Positions 36,832-44,994 of a DNA stretch of 64,000 bases are shown one piece after another. The DNA is from Microbacterium testaceum StLB037 (GTDB lineage Bacteria > Actinomycetota > Actinomycetes > Actinomycetales > Microbacteriaceae), in the NCBI RefSeq assembly GCF_008763945.1, contig NZ_VTQH01000003.1, positions 372,001 through 436,000 on the forward strand, given 5' to 3'. A program made the translations under genes and the position numbers. The number at the start of each line of letters is the position of its first letter. Within the stretch, counting starts at the first letter, position 1. Under the pieces are notes generated by a model, which had not been told where the DNA came from, did no database searches, and was given only the letters and a program-made list of their open reading frames with translations.

Positions 36832-37611
36832 TCAGTTCGCGGAGCGCTCGGGGAGCGTCGGGATGAGGTTCTCGAGGAACGCCGCGGTGTCCTCCCAGCC
36901 GTGCACGGCCTGGCACTCGACGCCCATCGCGAGCACGGGGTAGTCGTTGCCATCGGGGTCGAGGCGGTCGCCCACGAAGAGCATGTCGTCGAGCGGGATG
37001 CCGGTGGCCTCGACGAGCTTGTTCATGCCGTAGGCCTTGTCGATGCCGCGGTGGGTGATGTCGACCGAGGTCGATCCGCCGGAGCGCACCTCGAGGTCGG
37101 GTATGCGCGCGGCCACGGCCTCGCGCAGGCTGTTCTTCTTCTCACCGGTGGGGTCCCAGGCCATCTTCGCCTCGAGGGGCGCGGACTGCCCGAGCGCCGA
37201 GAAGGTGATCTGCGAGCCGCGGTCTTCGAGGATGTCGCCCCAGGGCTCCGCTTCCCACAGCCCGAGGCGCTCCGCCTCTTCGCGGACGGCGGCGAGAGCG
37301 CGCTGCTTCTCGTCGTCGGTGAGGGAGTGGGCGTAGATGGTCTCGACCCCGGCGGGAGTGAGGCGGTAGTACTGGGTGCCGCACGTGGGCATCAGGTGGA
37401 AGTGCGCGAGCAGCTCGGGCGCTGCCTCGGGCAGACGCTCGACGACCTGGCTGCGGAATTGCTGCAGCTGGCCGCCGGAGATGATCGCGACCTCGACCTT
37501 CTCGGCGAGGGCGAGCAGCAGATCGCCGATGCGCGGGTCGATCGCCGACTTCGAGGGGGCGAGAGTGTCGTCGAGGTCGAAGGCGACGAGGCGGGGCGAG
37601 GCGTCGGACAC
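36832..37611 (-). CDS. HAD-IIB family phosphatase, phosphomannomutase-like
   Basis: 259 residues. VAFDLDDTLAPSKSAIDPR is the nucleophile motif and closely resembles eukaryotic-type phosphomannomutase starts (DVDGTLTP). ISGGQLQQF is motif II; the C2-type cap includes CGTQYYR; motif IV is FVGDRLDPDGNDYPV. Family members dephosphorylate or isomerise sugar phosphates. The true substrate is unknown. GTG at 37611 was chosen because AGGAG precedes it and upstream residues look unlike protein; TAGAAT at 37697-37702 (minus) is a likely -10 box with a leader of about 80 bases. Confidence 0.82.
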   Translation of the reverse strand: MSDASPRLVAFDLDDTLAPSKSAIDPRIGDLLLALAEKVEVAIISGGQLQQFRSQVVERLPEAAPELLAHFHLMPTCGTQYYRLTPAGVETIYAHSLTDDEKQRALAAVREEAERLGLWEAEPWGDILEDRGSQITFSALGQSAPLEAKMAWDPTGEKKNSLREAVAARIPDLEVRSGGSTSVDITHRGIDKAYGMNKLVEATGIPLDDMLFVGDRLDPDGNDYPVLAMGVECQAVHGWEDTAAFLENLIPTLPERSAN

Positions 37612-37696
37612 GGTGCTCCTGAGCAGTGAGAGGTCGTCGCACGGAGGTGTCGCGTGCGCGCGGCGGCGGCGTCTCGAGATGCCGCGAACCCCACCG

Positions 37697-37702
37697 ATTC
37701 TA
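37697..37702 (-). promoter_or_regulatory. -10 box TAGAAT for the HAD phosphatase
   Basis: On the minus strand TAGAAT stands about 85 bases before the start codon. The 37612-37788 gap holds nothing else I can name. Confidence 0.35.
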
Positions 37703-37788
37703 CCGGGGGGCGTCGCCCGGCCCCGCAAAGCTTCCGGGCCGGGGAACGAGACGGCCGGAACACACGGTCTTGGGCGCCGGCTCCGAAG

Positions 37789-37824
37789 CAGGAAGGCCCT
37801 CCGCCGGAGCGGAGGGCCTTCCTG
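37789..37824 (-). terminator. Terminator of tRNA-Pro
   Basis: CAGGAAGGCCCTCCG (37789-37803) pairs perfectly with CGGAGGGCCTTCCTG (37810-37824) around a six-base loop. It begins 13 bases past the tRNA 3' end on the minus strand. The 15-bp stem is among the strongest in the window. Confidence 0.8.
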
Positions 37825-37837
37825 ATGATGCAGTGGT

Positions 37838-37910
37838 CGGGGTGACAGGATTTGAACCTGCGGCCTCGTCGTCCCGAACGACGCGCGCTACCAAGCTGCG
37901 CCACACCCCG
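37838..37910 (-). tRNA. tRNA-Pro (CGG)
   Basis: Minus-strand cloverleaf of 73 bases. The acceptor stem CGGGGTG pairs with CACCCCG; D-arm GCGCAGCTTGGTAGCGC; anticodon stem CGTCG/CGACG around loop TTCGGGA gives anticodon CGG; T-arm contains GGTTCAAATCC. No CCA is encoded. A TAGACT -10 box lies at 37924-37929 on the same strand and a strong terminator follows. Confidence 0.95.
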
Positions 37911-37923
37911 TTGCAACTAGAAA

Positions 37924-37929
37924 AGTCTA
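37924..37929 (-). promoter_or_regulatory. -10 box TAGACT of tRNA-Pro
   Basis: On the minus strand TAGACT ends 13 bases before the mature tRNA 5' end, a normal distance for a tRNA promoter. The region is AT-richer than its surroundings. Confidence 0.55.
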
Positions 37930-37990
37930 CCCTGCCGGAAGTGGTGCTCCGAACCACGGCGGGGATTTCCCTCGACGATCGGGGGAGGGA

Positions 37991-38025
37991 GGGTGAGCGC
38001 GCCGCGTGAACCAGCGCGCTCACCC
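37991..38025 (-). terminator. Terminator of the thioester-domain protein gene
   Basis: GGGTGAGCGCGC (37991-38002) pairs perfectly with GCGCGCTCACCC (38014-38025). It begins 12 bases beyond the stop of the minus-strand gene at 38038. Confidence 0.7.
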
Positions 38026-38037
38026 TCACCGGTGGTC

Positions 38038-39546
38038 TCAAGCCGTGGCGGCTGCCGACCGCCGTCGCGCGACCCGCCACGCGAGAACGCCCAGCACGAT
38101 GACAGCGGCCGCTCCGCCCACGCCGATCGCGGGGGTCGCGGGTCCGCCCGTGAGGGCCAGGGCCGCGGGGACGGCCGGAAAGCTCGGTGGCGGCGTCGAG
38201 ACGGCGACGGCGGTCGGGGTGGTCGTGGGGCTGGGGATCGGGTCGGCGGACGGGGGAGCGAAAGCGAGTTGCTCCGTCTGAGCGGGGGTGGCGAAGCGCT
38301 CGGTCCAGGCGTAGCGCGGGACGAGGTACGGGATCGATTCGGCGTCCTGAGAGCTCCGCTCGATGCGCCAGACGGCCGTGTAGACGCCGGGCCCGGGGAG
38401 CGTGTCCGTGATCGTCTCGTAGACGCCGGCGCCGACGGCCGGGTCGGTGGTCAGCTCGAGACGGGTCACCGGCACGAGGTTGGCCGGGATCTCCGACGAC
38501 TCTGCGGGGAACGCGCTCGTGCGGTAGACGTCCGCGACAGCCGAGACCACGACGAACGACCCGTCGCTACGGCGCGGCCACACGCCCTCGGCGGCTGAGA
38601 TCGTGACCTTGTCGACGAAGCGGGCGCGCGTGTCGATTCGGGCGGAGGTCTCGATCGTCGGAGAGAACTGCACGATGCGCGCAGAGGCGTCGGTCGCTTC
38701 GAGCTCGAAGACGGTCGGGCCGGCGGGTCCGGCGGACTCCTGCTGATCGGGCGTGGAGTAGGAGCGGATCGCGGCGGAGCGGACGGAGAACGAGCCGGAC
38801 GCGCGCACGACGTAGGGGCGACCGTCGTCGGAAGCGCTCGCCGGGGCGAGGATCGCGTACGACGACGCCCCCCGCACGTCCGAGCGCTCGGCGAGACCGG
38901 TGTCGGCGAACACCGCGTTCTCGAGCCGCAGGACCCCTGTCGCCGAGGGGTCGATGTCGACGGACACCGTCCCTCGGGTCGGCTCGTCCTCCTGCGTCGA
39001 GAGGCTGAGCGACCCGCCGACGCGGGGGACCGTCACCTGCTCCGCCTCCGCGAGGTAGCGCACGGCCTGCGTTTGGATGGCGCCGCTGTTCTCGGGGCTC
39101 ACGCGCCGCATGATGTAGTCGATCGCTCCGGCCAGGTCGTCGCCCTCGTAGCCCCACGAGTGCAGGGTCGTGTCGCGATCGACGATCGCCTTGACCGCCC
39201 AGCCGACGCTCGCCGCCTGGACCGCGTCGTCGGTCTGGCCGTACGTTCCCACGAGGTAGTTGATCGACACGAGCTGCTGTGGGCTCAGACCATTGACGTC
39301 GCTCGAGACGCCGTGGTCGGTCGTCGTGCCGGTGGCGACCGGCAGGCCAGGATGGATGCAGTAGGTGTGGACGTCGCCCACCCGCATCGAGCCGTGCCAG
39401 CCGGTGCGCGACAGGGGAGCCCACGTGCCGAAGCCGGTGCCCCGGTCGGCGGCGTGCGCGGCCGGGACGACGGCGGCGCCTAGGAGCAGAGCGGACAGCG
39501 TCAGCGCTGCGGCGAAACGTCGCCGGGACAGCGGAGGTCGGTGCAT
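38038..39546 (-). CDS. Cell-wall-anchored protein with TQXA-type thioester domain
   Basis: 502-residue surface protein. Signal peptide about 1-32 (AHAAD). The thioester domain (about 40-175) has C63 in TYCIHPG and Q110 in AVQAASVGWAV, the Cys and Gln that join as an internal thioester in adhesins of this type and form covalent bonds with host or surface amines. A long beta-rich region follows. A Pro/Thr spacer leads to the C-terminal LALTG (463-467), helix and RRR tail, a class E sortase signal of the LAXTG type. ATG at 39546 with an AGGGAG-like site upstream. No functional sortase gene is in the window. Confidence 0.88.
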   Translation of the reverse strand: MHRPPLSRRRFAAALTLSALLLGAAVVPAAHAADRGTGFGTWAPLSRTGWHGSMRVGDVHTYCIHPGLPVATGTTTDHGVSSDVNGLSPQQLVSINYLVGTYGQTDDAVQAASVGWAVKAIVDRDTTLHSWGYEGDDLAGAIDYIMRRVSPENSGAIQTQAVRYLAEAEQVTVPRVGGSLSLSTQEDEPTRGTVSVDIDPSATGVLRLENAVFADTGLAERSDVRGASSYAILAPASASDDGRPYVVRASGSFSVRSAAIRSYSTPDQQESAGPAGPTVFELEATDASARIVQFSPTIETSARIDTRARFVDKVTISAAEGVWPRRSDGSFVVVSAVADVYRTSAFPAESSEIPANLVPVTRLELTTDPAVGAGVYETITDTLPGPGVYTAVWRIERSSQDAESIPYLVPRYAWTERFATPAQTEQLAFAPPSADPIPSPTTTPTAVAVSTPPPSFPAVPAALALTGGPATPAIGVGGAAAVIVLGVLAWRVARRRSAAATA

Positions 39547-39609
39547 GAGGGAGTCCCTTCGTTCGAGGAACTCGATCCTGGGGGACAGGCGTCTCGCCGC
39601 GGAGACGAC

Positions 39610-39639
39610 GAAGGCCGATCCGTGAACGGATCGGCCTTC
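39610..39639 (-). terminator. Terminator of the metallophosphoesterase gene
   Basis: GAAGGCCGATCCGT (39610-39623) and ACGGATCGGCCTTC (39626-39639) form a 14-base perfect stem with a tight loop, 22 bases past the minus-strand stop at 39662. Confidence 0.75.
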
Positions 39640-39661
39640 TCGCGCGCTGTGGAGGAGCGTC

Positions 39662-40585
39662 TCAGCGCGGCAGCAGAGTGAGCAGCGACGCCTCCGGGCG
39701 GCAGGCGAAGCGCACGGGGGCGTAGATCGAATGCCCCAGCCCCGCGCTGACGTTCAGGGGAACCGTCCGACCCTGGTGGGTCCACTCGCTCAGGCCCCGG
39801 GCCTGATCGAGCGGGATGTCGCAGTTGGCCACCAGAGCGTCGCGCCGGAAGGGCACGCGCACCTGTCCGCCGTGCGTGTGGCCTGCCAGCAGGACGTCCG
39901 CGCCGAAGTCCGTGAAGGTGTCGAGCGTTCGACGGTACGGCGCGTGCATCACGCCGAGCGTGAGGTCGGCGGCATCCAGTCGCTCCAGGAGGGGAGGGAT
40001 CAGCTCGGGGTGGTCCCACTTGCGGTGGGCGTCGTTGACGCCGAACGCGGTCACCCGCAGACCCTTGACCTCGACCGACACCGCGGTGTCGTCGAGGATG
40101 TGCCATCCGAGGTCATCGGTGAAGAACCGGTCGAGGGCTCCCACATCGAGGTGCTTGTGCGCCGGCTGGTGGCCGGAGGGGCCGAGGAAGTAGCGCAGCG
40201 GGTTGCGCGGCGCCGGCTCCTGGTAGTCGTTCGACCCGTGCACGACCAGGCCGGGGATGCCGCGCAGGGGCGCGAACGCCGTGCGGATGCCGGTGAGGCC
40301 GTCGCGGTGACCGAGGTTGTCGCCCGTGTTCACGACGAGGTCGGGCGACAGCTCCGTCAGGCGGGCCATCCACTCCTGCTTGCGATGCTGCCACGGGGCC
40401 ATGTGCGCGTCGGAGACGTGCAGGACGCGGATCGGTTCCGCACCCTTGGGGAGCACACGCAGCGCGTGGTAGCGCACCGTGAAGAGGTAACGCTCTATAC
40501 CCATTCCCCACACAGCCGCCCCGACAGCGGCCGCCCCCGCAACCCCGAGGGGTGCGAGGGCGGCCGTGACGAGGGGGCGCGTCAC
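39662..40585 (-). CDS. Membrane-anchored metallophosphoesterase
   Basis: 307 residues of the calcineurin-like superfamily. The N-terminal helix (about 5-28) anchors or exports it. Metal-binding motifs in order: HVSDAH, NTGDNLGHRDG, HGSNDY (GNHD-type), GVMHAP, and AGHTHGGQ. Substrate unknown; relatives of YkuE type act outside the membrane. GTG overlaps the stop of the upstream penicillin-binding protein by four bases, so it is expressed with that cell-wall enzyme in a conserved actinobacterial pair. Confidence 0.92.
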   Translation of the reverse strand: MTRPLVTAALAPLGVAGAAAVGAAVWGMGIERYLFTVRYHALRVLPKGAEPIRVLHVSDAHMAPWQHRKQEWMARLTELSPDLVVNTGDNLGHRDGLTGIRTAFAPLRGIPGLVVHGSNDYQEPAPRNPLRYFLGPSGHQPAHKHLDVGALDRFFTDDLGWHILDDTAVSVEVKGLRVTAFGVNDAHRKWDHPELIPPLLERLDAADLTLGVMHAPYRRTLDTFTDFGADVLLAGHTHGGQVRVPFRRDALVANCDIPLDQARGLSEWTHQGRTVPLNVSAGLGHSIYAPVRFACRPEASLLTLLPR

Positions 40586-43284
40586 GCGCCGCACTTCTTG
40601 GCCACGATGGACAGAGCGATCGCGGTGCTCTTGTTCGTCGCGGTTCCGGCGGCGGGGTTCGTCGCCGTCACCTGCCCTTCGTTCGGGGCGTTGGGCTCGG
40701 TCTGGCATCCGCCGATCGTCACGTTGGTGAAGCCCGCGGCGTTCAGCGCCGCCTGGGCGGCGGGCACCGTCTGCCCGCCCACGTTCGGCACGGTGCCGCC
40801 CTGGCCGTTACCCGGGCTCAGCGTGATGACCGAACCCGCGGGGGCCGTCCCGCCGCTCGGGTTCTGAGCGGCCACCGTGTCGGGGCCGGAGGGGGAGTCC
40901 ACCGGGTCGCCGACGCTCACACGGAAGCCCGCACCCTGCAGGGTCGAGGTCGCCGCGTCGATGCTCTGGCCGACCACGTTCGGCAGGTCGCGCTGCTGCG
41001 TGCGCAGCAGGTTCGACACCGGGTCGGGGAAGCGGTCGCCGCCGTAGAACTCGTTCGCCGCGCTCTGGATGTTACGAGCCAGGGTGTAGCGGATGTCGCT
41101 CAACTGGGTGCGGTTGTAGTACTTGCCGAAGAGATCGACGTCGCCGTTCCAGTTGCCGACCCACACGGCGGTGGTGGCGTTGGTGGACGACTCGATCATC
41201 CAGGTCTCGTGACCCTCGTGGGTACCGGTCTTACCCATGACGGGCGTGCCGTCCTGCGGGTTCGCCGCCCGACCCGTTCCGCCGCTGGCCATGACGCCCT
41301 GCAGGGCGTACGCCGTCGTCGCGGCGATCTCGGGGGTGAGAGCCGTCGTGCACGTGCGCTCGGGGATCGGTCGGTCTTCGCCGCTCGCCGTGGTCACCTT
41401 GTCGATGACCTTCGGCTGGCACTGGCTGCCGCCGTTCGCGACCGTCGCGAAAGCACCGGCCATGGCGATCGGAGAGACGTTGTCGCTACCGATGACCTCG
41501 TTGGCGTTCTGCATCGTGATCTCTTTGCCGTCGCCCGTCTGCACCCCGAGCTTCTTGACGACCTTCGAGACGTCGCAGAGGTCGAGCTCTGCGGCCATCG
41601 CGAGGTAGCCCGTGTTCAACGAATCGCGCGTGAACATCATCGGAGTCCCGACGTAGCCGGGGTTGTTCGCGAAGTTCTGGATCCGCACGCCGCCCGGGTT
41701 GACCCAGTTGCCGTAGCAGGAGTTGGTCATGTTCGGCACAGGCTGCAGGCGGCCGTTCAGGGTCTCGTTGAGCGAGTGGCCCTTCTCGAGCCAATCCACC
41801 AGCGTGAAGAGCTTGAACGTCGAGCCGACGCTGAATCCGATCGAGCCGCCGTTCGTGGAGTCACCGGCGAAGACGATCGAGTTGTACGACGGGTCGGACT
41901 CGGCCAACGCGGGGTCCTGTGTGAACTTGGTGTTCTGGGCGATCGCCAGGATGCGACCGGTCTTCGCCTCGAGGCTCACCGCTGTGGAACCGAACTTCAT
42001 TCCGTCGTAGCTCTGCGGGGTGTTGTCGTTCATCGAGCTCTGAGCGGCATCCTGCATGCGCCAGTCGAGCGTCGTCTGAATGGTCAGGCCGTCCTGACGC
42101 AGGGCGCGCACGCGGTCGTCGGTGTCGGCTCCGAACGCCGGGTCGTTCAGGATGGTCGAGACGACGTACTGGCAGAAGTACGGCGCGTCCGACGAACCGC
42201 AGCCCTGCTCGGTCTCGGAGAGATTGGGCGTGATCGGCTCCACGGCGTACTGGACGTACTGCTCGTGCGTGATCTTCCCGTCGGCCTCCATGCGGCTCAG
42301 CACGTAGAGCTGACGACCCTTCGTCTCGCTGTAGCCGTCTGCGGCCGCGACGAGCTGGTCCTGCGTGATCTCGCCGTTGTCGCGCAGCGTGTACAGCGCC
42401 TGGATCGTGCCCTGGTCGACGTCGTCGATCGAGCCGTCGGCCTGCTTGTTGTAGGCGGTGCCGTCGGCGTCGATGATCGACCCCTCCGGGCGGTCGATGC
42501 GGAAACGGTTCGGGTTCTGCACCATGCCCGCCAGCACGGCCGCCTGGCCGATGTTCAACTCGGATGCCGAGACGTTGAAGTAGCGCTTGGCCGCGGCGTC
42601 GATGCCGTAGGTCACGCCGCCGAAGTTGGCGATGTTGAGGTAGCCCAGAAGGATCTGGTCCTTCGTGTACTCCTTCTCGAGTTGGATCGCGTAGCGCATC
42701 TCCTGCAGCTTGCGCTGGTACCCCGCGGGTCCGTCGGACTGCACGGCCTGCAGCGCACACTGCTGCAGGGCCTCGTCGCGCGTCACGGCCGCCGTGGTCT
42801 CGGTGGCGTCGACGGCCTTCGCGTCGCGCTCGCAGCGCTGCACGAGCACGTTCTTGACGTACTGCTGGCTGATCGAGGAGCCACCCTGCGTCTCGCCGCC
42901 CGAGGCGTTGCTGAGCAGAGCGCGGGTCGTTCCGATGAGGTCGACGCCACCGTGCTGGTAGTACCGCGGGTCTTCCGACGACAGGATCGCGTCATACATG
43001 ACCGGGTTGACCTGGTCGAAGGTGACGGGGGAGCGGTTCTGGTCGTAGAACTTCGCCAGCACCCGGTCTCCGGCCATCAGCGTCGTCGGCTGCATGAGCT
43101 CGTCGGGCTTCAGGTAGCTGGGCATGTTGTCGAAGACCGTGATGGCGCTGGAGGCAGCGGCACCGGAGACGGCGATGGCCGGCGTCACGGCGGCGGTGAC
43201 CAGGAGTCCGGCGACCGCGCTCAGGCCGACGAGGCCGACGATGCCGCCGAGGGCACCGCTAGCCGTTCGTTTGTTCTCGGGCAT
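40582..43284 (-). CDS. Bifunctional penicillin-binding protein with two PASTA domains
   Basis: 900-residue class A PBP that polymerises and cross-links peptidoglycan. A short cytosolic start and one helix (about 12-38) precede the glycosyltransferase domain, with catalytic SSEDPRYYQHGG and GGSSISQQYVKN. The transpeptidase domain has GSTFKLF (S-x-x-K), DSLNTGYLA (S-x-N) and GKTGTHEG (K-T-G). Two PASTA repeats form the C-terminus (from LPNVVGQSI and VPNVGGQTV). The glycosyltransferase domain carries an insertion with two cysteines (about 140-185) seen in related actinobacterial enzymes. ATG set by a leaderless-type promoter. Overlaps the metallophosphoesterase gene. Confidence 0.95.
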   Translation of the reverse strand: MPENKRTASGALGGIVGLVGLSAVAGLLVTAAVTPAIAVSGAAASSAITVFDNMPSYLKPDELMQPTTLMAGDRVLAKFYDQNRSPVTFDQVNPVMYDAILSSEDPRYYQHGGVDLIGTTRALLSNASGGETQGGSSISQQYVKNVLVQRCERDAKAVDATETTAAVTRDEALQQCALQAVQSDGPAGYQRKLQEMRYAIQLEKEYTKDQILLGYLNIANFGGVTYGIDAAAKRYFNVSASELNIGQAAVLAGMVQNPNRFRIDRPEGSIIDADGTAYNKQADGSIDDVDQGTIQALYTLRDNGEITQDQLVAAADGYSETKGRQLYVLSRMEADGKITHEQYVQYAVEPITPNLSETEQGCGSSDAPYFCQYVVSTILNDPAFGADTDDRVRALRQDGLTIQTTLDWRMQDAAQSSMNDNTPQSYDGMKFGSTAVSLEAKTGRILAIAQNTKFTQDPALAESDPSYNSIVFAGDSTNGGSIGFSVGSTFKLFTLVDWLEKGHSLNETLNGRLQPVPNMTNSCYGNWVNPGGVRIQNFANNPGYVGTPMMFTRDSLNTGYLAMAAELDLCDVSKVVKKLGVQTGDGKEITMQNANEVIGSDNVSPIAMAGAFATVANGGSQCQPKVIDKVTTASGEDRPIPERTCTTALTPEIAATTAYALQGVMASGGTGRAANPQDGTPVMGKTGTHEGHETWMIESSTNATTAVWVGNWNGDVDLFGKYYNRTQLSDIRYTLARNIQSAANEFYGGDRFPDPVSNLLRTQQRDLPNVVGQSIDAATSTLQGAGFRVSVGDPVDSPSGPDTVAAQNPSGGTAPAGSVITLSPGNGQGGTVPNVGGQTVPAAQAALNAAGFTNVTIGGCQTEPNAPNEGQVTATNPAAGTATNKSTAIALSIVAKKCGA

Positions 43285-43291
43285 AGGGTTG

Positions 43292-43297
43292 ATGCTA
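43292..43297 (-). promoter_or_regulatory. -10 box TAGCAT of the penicillin-binding protein (leaderless-type)
   Basis: On the minus strand TAGCAT ends seven bases before the ATG at 43284. No ribosome site lies between. Confidence 0.55.
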
Positions 43298-43403
43298 AGC
43301 GACGTTGCTGGGCGATGCCTCGAAGGCGTGCGCTCGCGCGCGGACGCGTCCACCCTCGCGCGCACGACCCCTGCGCGCTCCGAGCCACTTCCGGGAGCCC
43401 GTC

Positions 43404-43622
43404 ATGACCACGTGGGAGTACCTCACCACGCCCCTGCTGATCCACAACACCGCGGCGATCCTCAACAACTGGGGCAAGCAGGGGTGGGAGCTCGTCCAGG
43501 TGGTGCCCGGTCCCGAGGGCGGACTCGTCGCCTACTTCAAGCGCCCCACCGGTGGGGGCGCGGCCAACGCCGGTCTCGGTGCCGCCGAGACCGCCGCCAA
43601 GCAGTTCGAGGGTCAGCAGTGA
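43404..43622 (+). CDS. Small DUF4177-type protein
   Basis: 72 residues, beginning MTTWEYLTTPLLIHNTAAIL. NNWGKQGWELVQVVPGPEGG is the DUF4177-like core (an N-G--GWELV pattern) and YFKRP ends the folded part. No membrane segment. Function unknown; the gene commonly sits before a RidA gene in Microbacteriaceae-type genomes, and here the stop overlaps that start by four bases. ATG follows CGGGAG. Confidence 0.85.
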   Translation: MTTWEYLTTPLLIHNTAAILNNWGKQGWELVQVVPGPEGGLVAYFKRPTGGGAANAGLGAAETAAKQFEGQQ

Positions 43623-44089
43623 GCGTCTCCGAGCGCCTCGCCGCCCTCGGAGTCGAAGTTCCGGCGGTCGTCCCGCCCGTCGCCTCTTACATCCCCGCCA
43701 AGCGGCACGGCGACCTCGTCTACACCTCGGGACAGCTCCCCATGGTCCAGGGCGCGCTCCCGGCGACCGGCAAGGTCGGCGAGACCGAGGGCCTCGTCAC
43801 CCCCGCTGACGCGAAGACCTACGCCCGCCAGTGCGCGCTGAACGCGATCGCCGCGGCGGCCGCCCTCGTCGGCGGTGTCGACAACCTTACCGGCGTGCTC
43901 AAGCTCACCGGCTTCGTGGCATCCGTCCCCGAATTCACCGGGCAGCCCGGCGTCATCAACGGCGCGAGCGAGTTCCTCGGAGAGGTCTTCGGCGAGGCCG
44001 GCGCCCACGCGCGCTCGGCGGTGGGCGTGCCCGTTCTGCCGCTGGACAGCCCCGTCGAGGTCGAGGTGGTCTTCACCGTCGCCGGATGA
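43619..44089 (+). CDS. RidA family enamine/imine deaminase
   Basis: 156 residues. RidA proteins hydrolyse reactive enamines/imines formed by PLP enzymes. YTSGQLPMVQGALPATGKVG and AKTYARQCALNAIAAAAALVG are family patterns of the longer actinobacterial branch, ending VPVLPLDSPVEVEVVF. The Arg in the C-terminal active-site region of archetypal RidA (R-V near residue 105 there) is replaced by a KLTGFVAS stretch, so catalysis may differ. GTG start inside the DUF4177 stop. Confidence 0.88.
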   Translation: MSVSERLAALGVEVPAVVPPVASYIPAKRHGDLVYTSGQLPMVQGALPATGKVGETEGLVTPADAKTYARQCALNAIAAAAALVGGVDNLTGVLKLTGFVASVPEFTGQPGVINGASEFLGEVFGEAGAHARSAVGVPVLPLDSPVEVEVVFTVAG

Positions 44090-44124
44090 CGACACCGGAT
44101 GCCGGCATCCCGGCGTCCGCACAC

Positions 44125-44160
44125 CGAAGGGGCGCTCCGATCGATCGGGGCGCCCCTTCG
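44125..44160 (+). terminator. Terminator after RidA
   Basis: CGAAGGGGCGCTCC (44125-44138) pairs with GGGGCGCCCCTTCG (44147-44160) with one G-U pair, loop GATCGATC. It lies 36 bases after the RidA stop. Confidence 0.7.
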
Positions 44161-44219
44161 ATGCGTCCGGCGTGCGCTGTCTCGGCTGATTCAGAAGTGC
44201 ACGGGAGCAGGATGCCCCC

Positions 44220-44936
44220 GTGACCTCCTCCTCCGGGCCGCGCGGTTCCTCGGCCCCCACGAACGCCCTGCTCGCCCCCGCCACCCACCTCAGGCGTGAT
44301 GTCGGCGTGGCGATCGCCACCGTCGTCGTGATCATCGCCGCGGGGTTCCTCGTGCGATTCGTCCCCATCGACGTGGCCTTCTCGGAGGCGATGCACCACC
44401 TGCACCTCAGTGCCCTCACCCAGGTGGCGGAAGCCTTCTACCGCTCCCTCAAACCGCTGCCGGCCGCCGGCATCATGGTCGTCGCCACGGTCGCCGCGGG
44501 CCTGGTCTCGCGCAGCCGACGGGTCGCCCTCGCCTTCTTCGGCGGGGTGGCCGTCACGTGGGGTCTCGCCGAAGCGGCGAAGCTCGTGGTCGAGCGCCCA
44601 CGGCCGGGCATGTCCGAGGCGATGACGCAGGCCGTCGGTGCGACGGCCGATCCGTCGTTCCCGAGCGGTCACGTCGCGTTCACGGCATCCTTCGCCGCGG
44701 TGCTGATCTGCGCGCTCTGGACGACGCGGTGGCGCACCCTCGGAATCGTCGTCGGGGTGATCCTGGTGGTGGGGATGTCGGTGTCGGTCGTGGTGATCGG
44801 CGTGCACTACGCCGGTGACGCTCTGGCATCCGTGCTCTGGGTGGCCGGGGTCTACCCCGCGGTGCGAGCCGGGGGCGCGGTGCTCCTGCCCCGCATCGAC
44901 GCGCTCGTCGCACGACGGCGGCCGGCCCGGAGGTGA
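44220..44936 (+). CDS. PAP2-family membrane phosphatase
   Basis: 238 residues with about five to six helices. Lipid phosphatase motifs: KLVVERPRP (K-x6-RP), PSFPSGH (PSGH), and SVVVIGVHYAGD, which fits S-R-x5-H-x3-D except that the arginine is valine. Relatives dephosphorylate undecaprenyl or phosphatidyl phosphates at the outer membrane face. GTG start; the ribosome site is weak. No partner gene is coupled to it. Confidence 0.85.
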   Translation: MTSSSGPRGSSAPTNALLAPATHLRRDVGVAIATVVVIIAAGFLVRFVPIDVAFSEAMHHLHLSALTQVAEAFYRSLKPLPAAGIMVVATVAAGLVSRSRRVALAFFGGVAVTWGLAEAAKLVVERPRPGMSEAMTQAVGATADPSFPSGHVAFTASFAAVLICALWTTRWRTLGIVVGVILVVGMSVSVVVIGVHYAGDALASVLWVAGVYPAVRAGGAVLLPRIDALVARRRPARR

Positions 44937-44955
44937 GCACCCGCTCCAACGGATG

Positions 44956-44992
44956 GCGGGGCGGATGCCAGGGGTCCCGGCATCCGCCCCGC
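44956..44992. terminator. Bidirectional terminator between PAP2 and acs
   Basis: GCGGGGCGGATGCC (44956-44969) pairs perfectly with GGCATCCGCCCCGC (44979-44992), nine-base loop. It lies between convergent genes and ends in the GGATGCC heptamer. Confidence 0.75.
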
Positions 44993-44994
44993 TC

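Noticed and set aside
41209-43407. A 732-codon plus-strand frame opposite the penicillin-binding protein
   Set aside because: Antisense shadow: no domain, no ribosome site, and the minus-strand PBP has all catalytic motifs.
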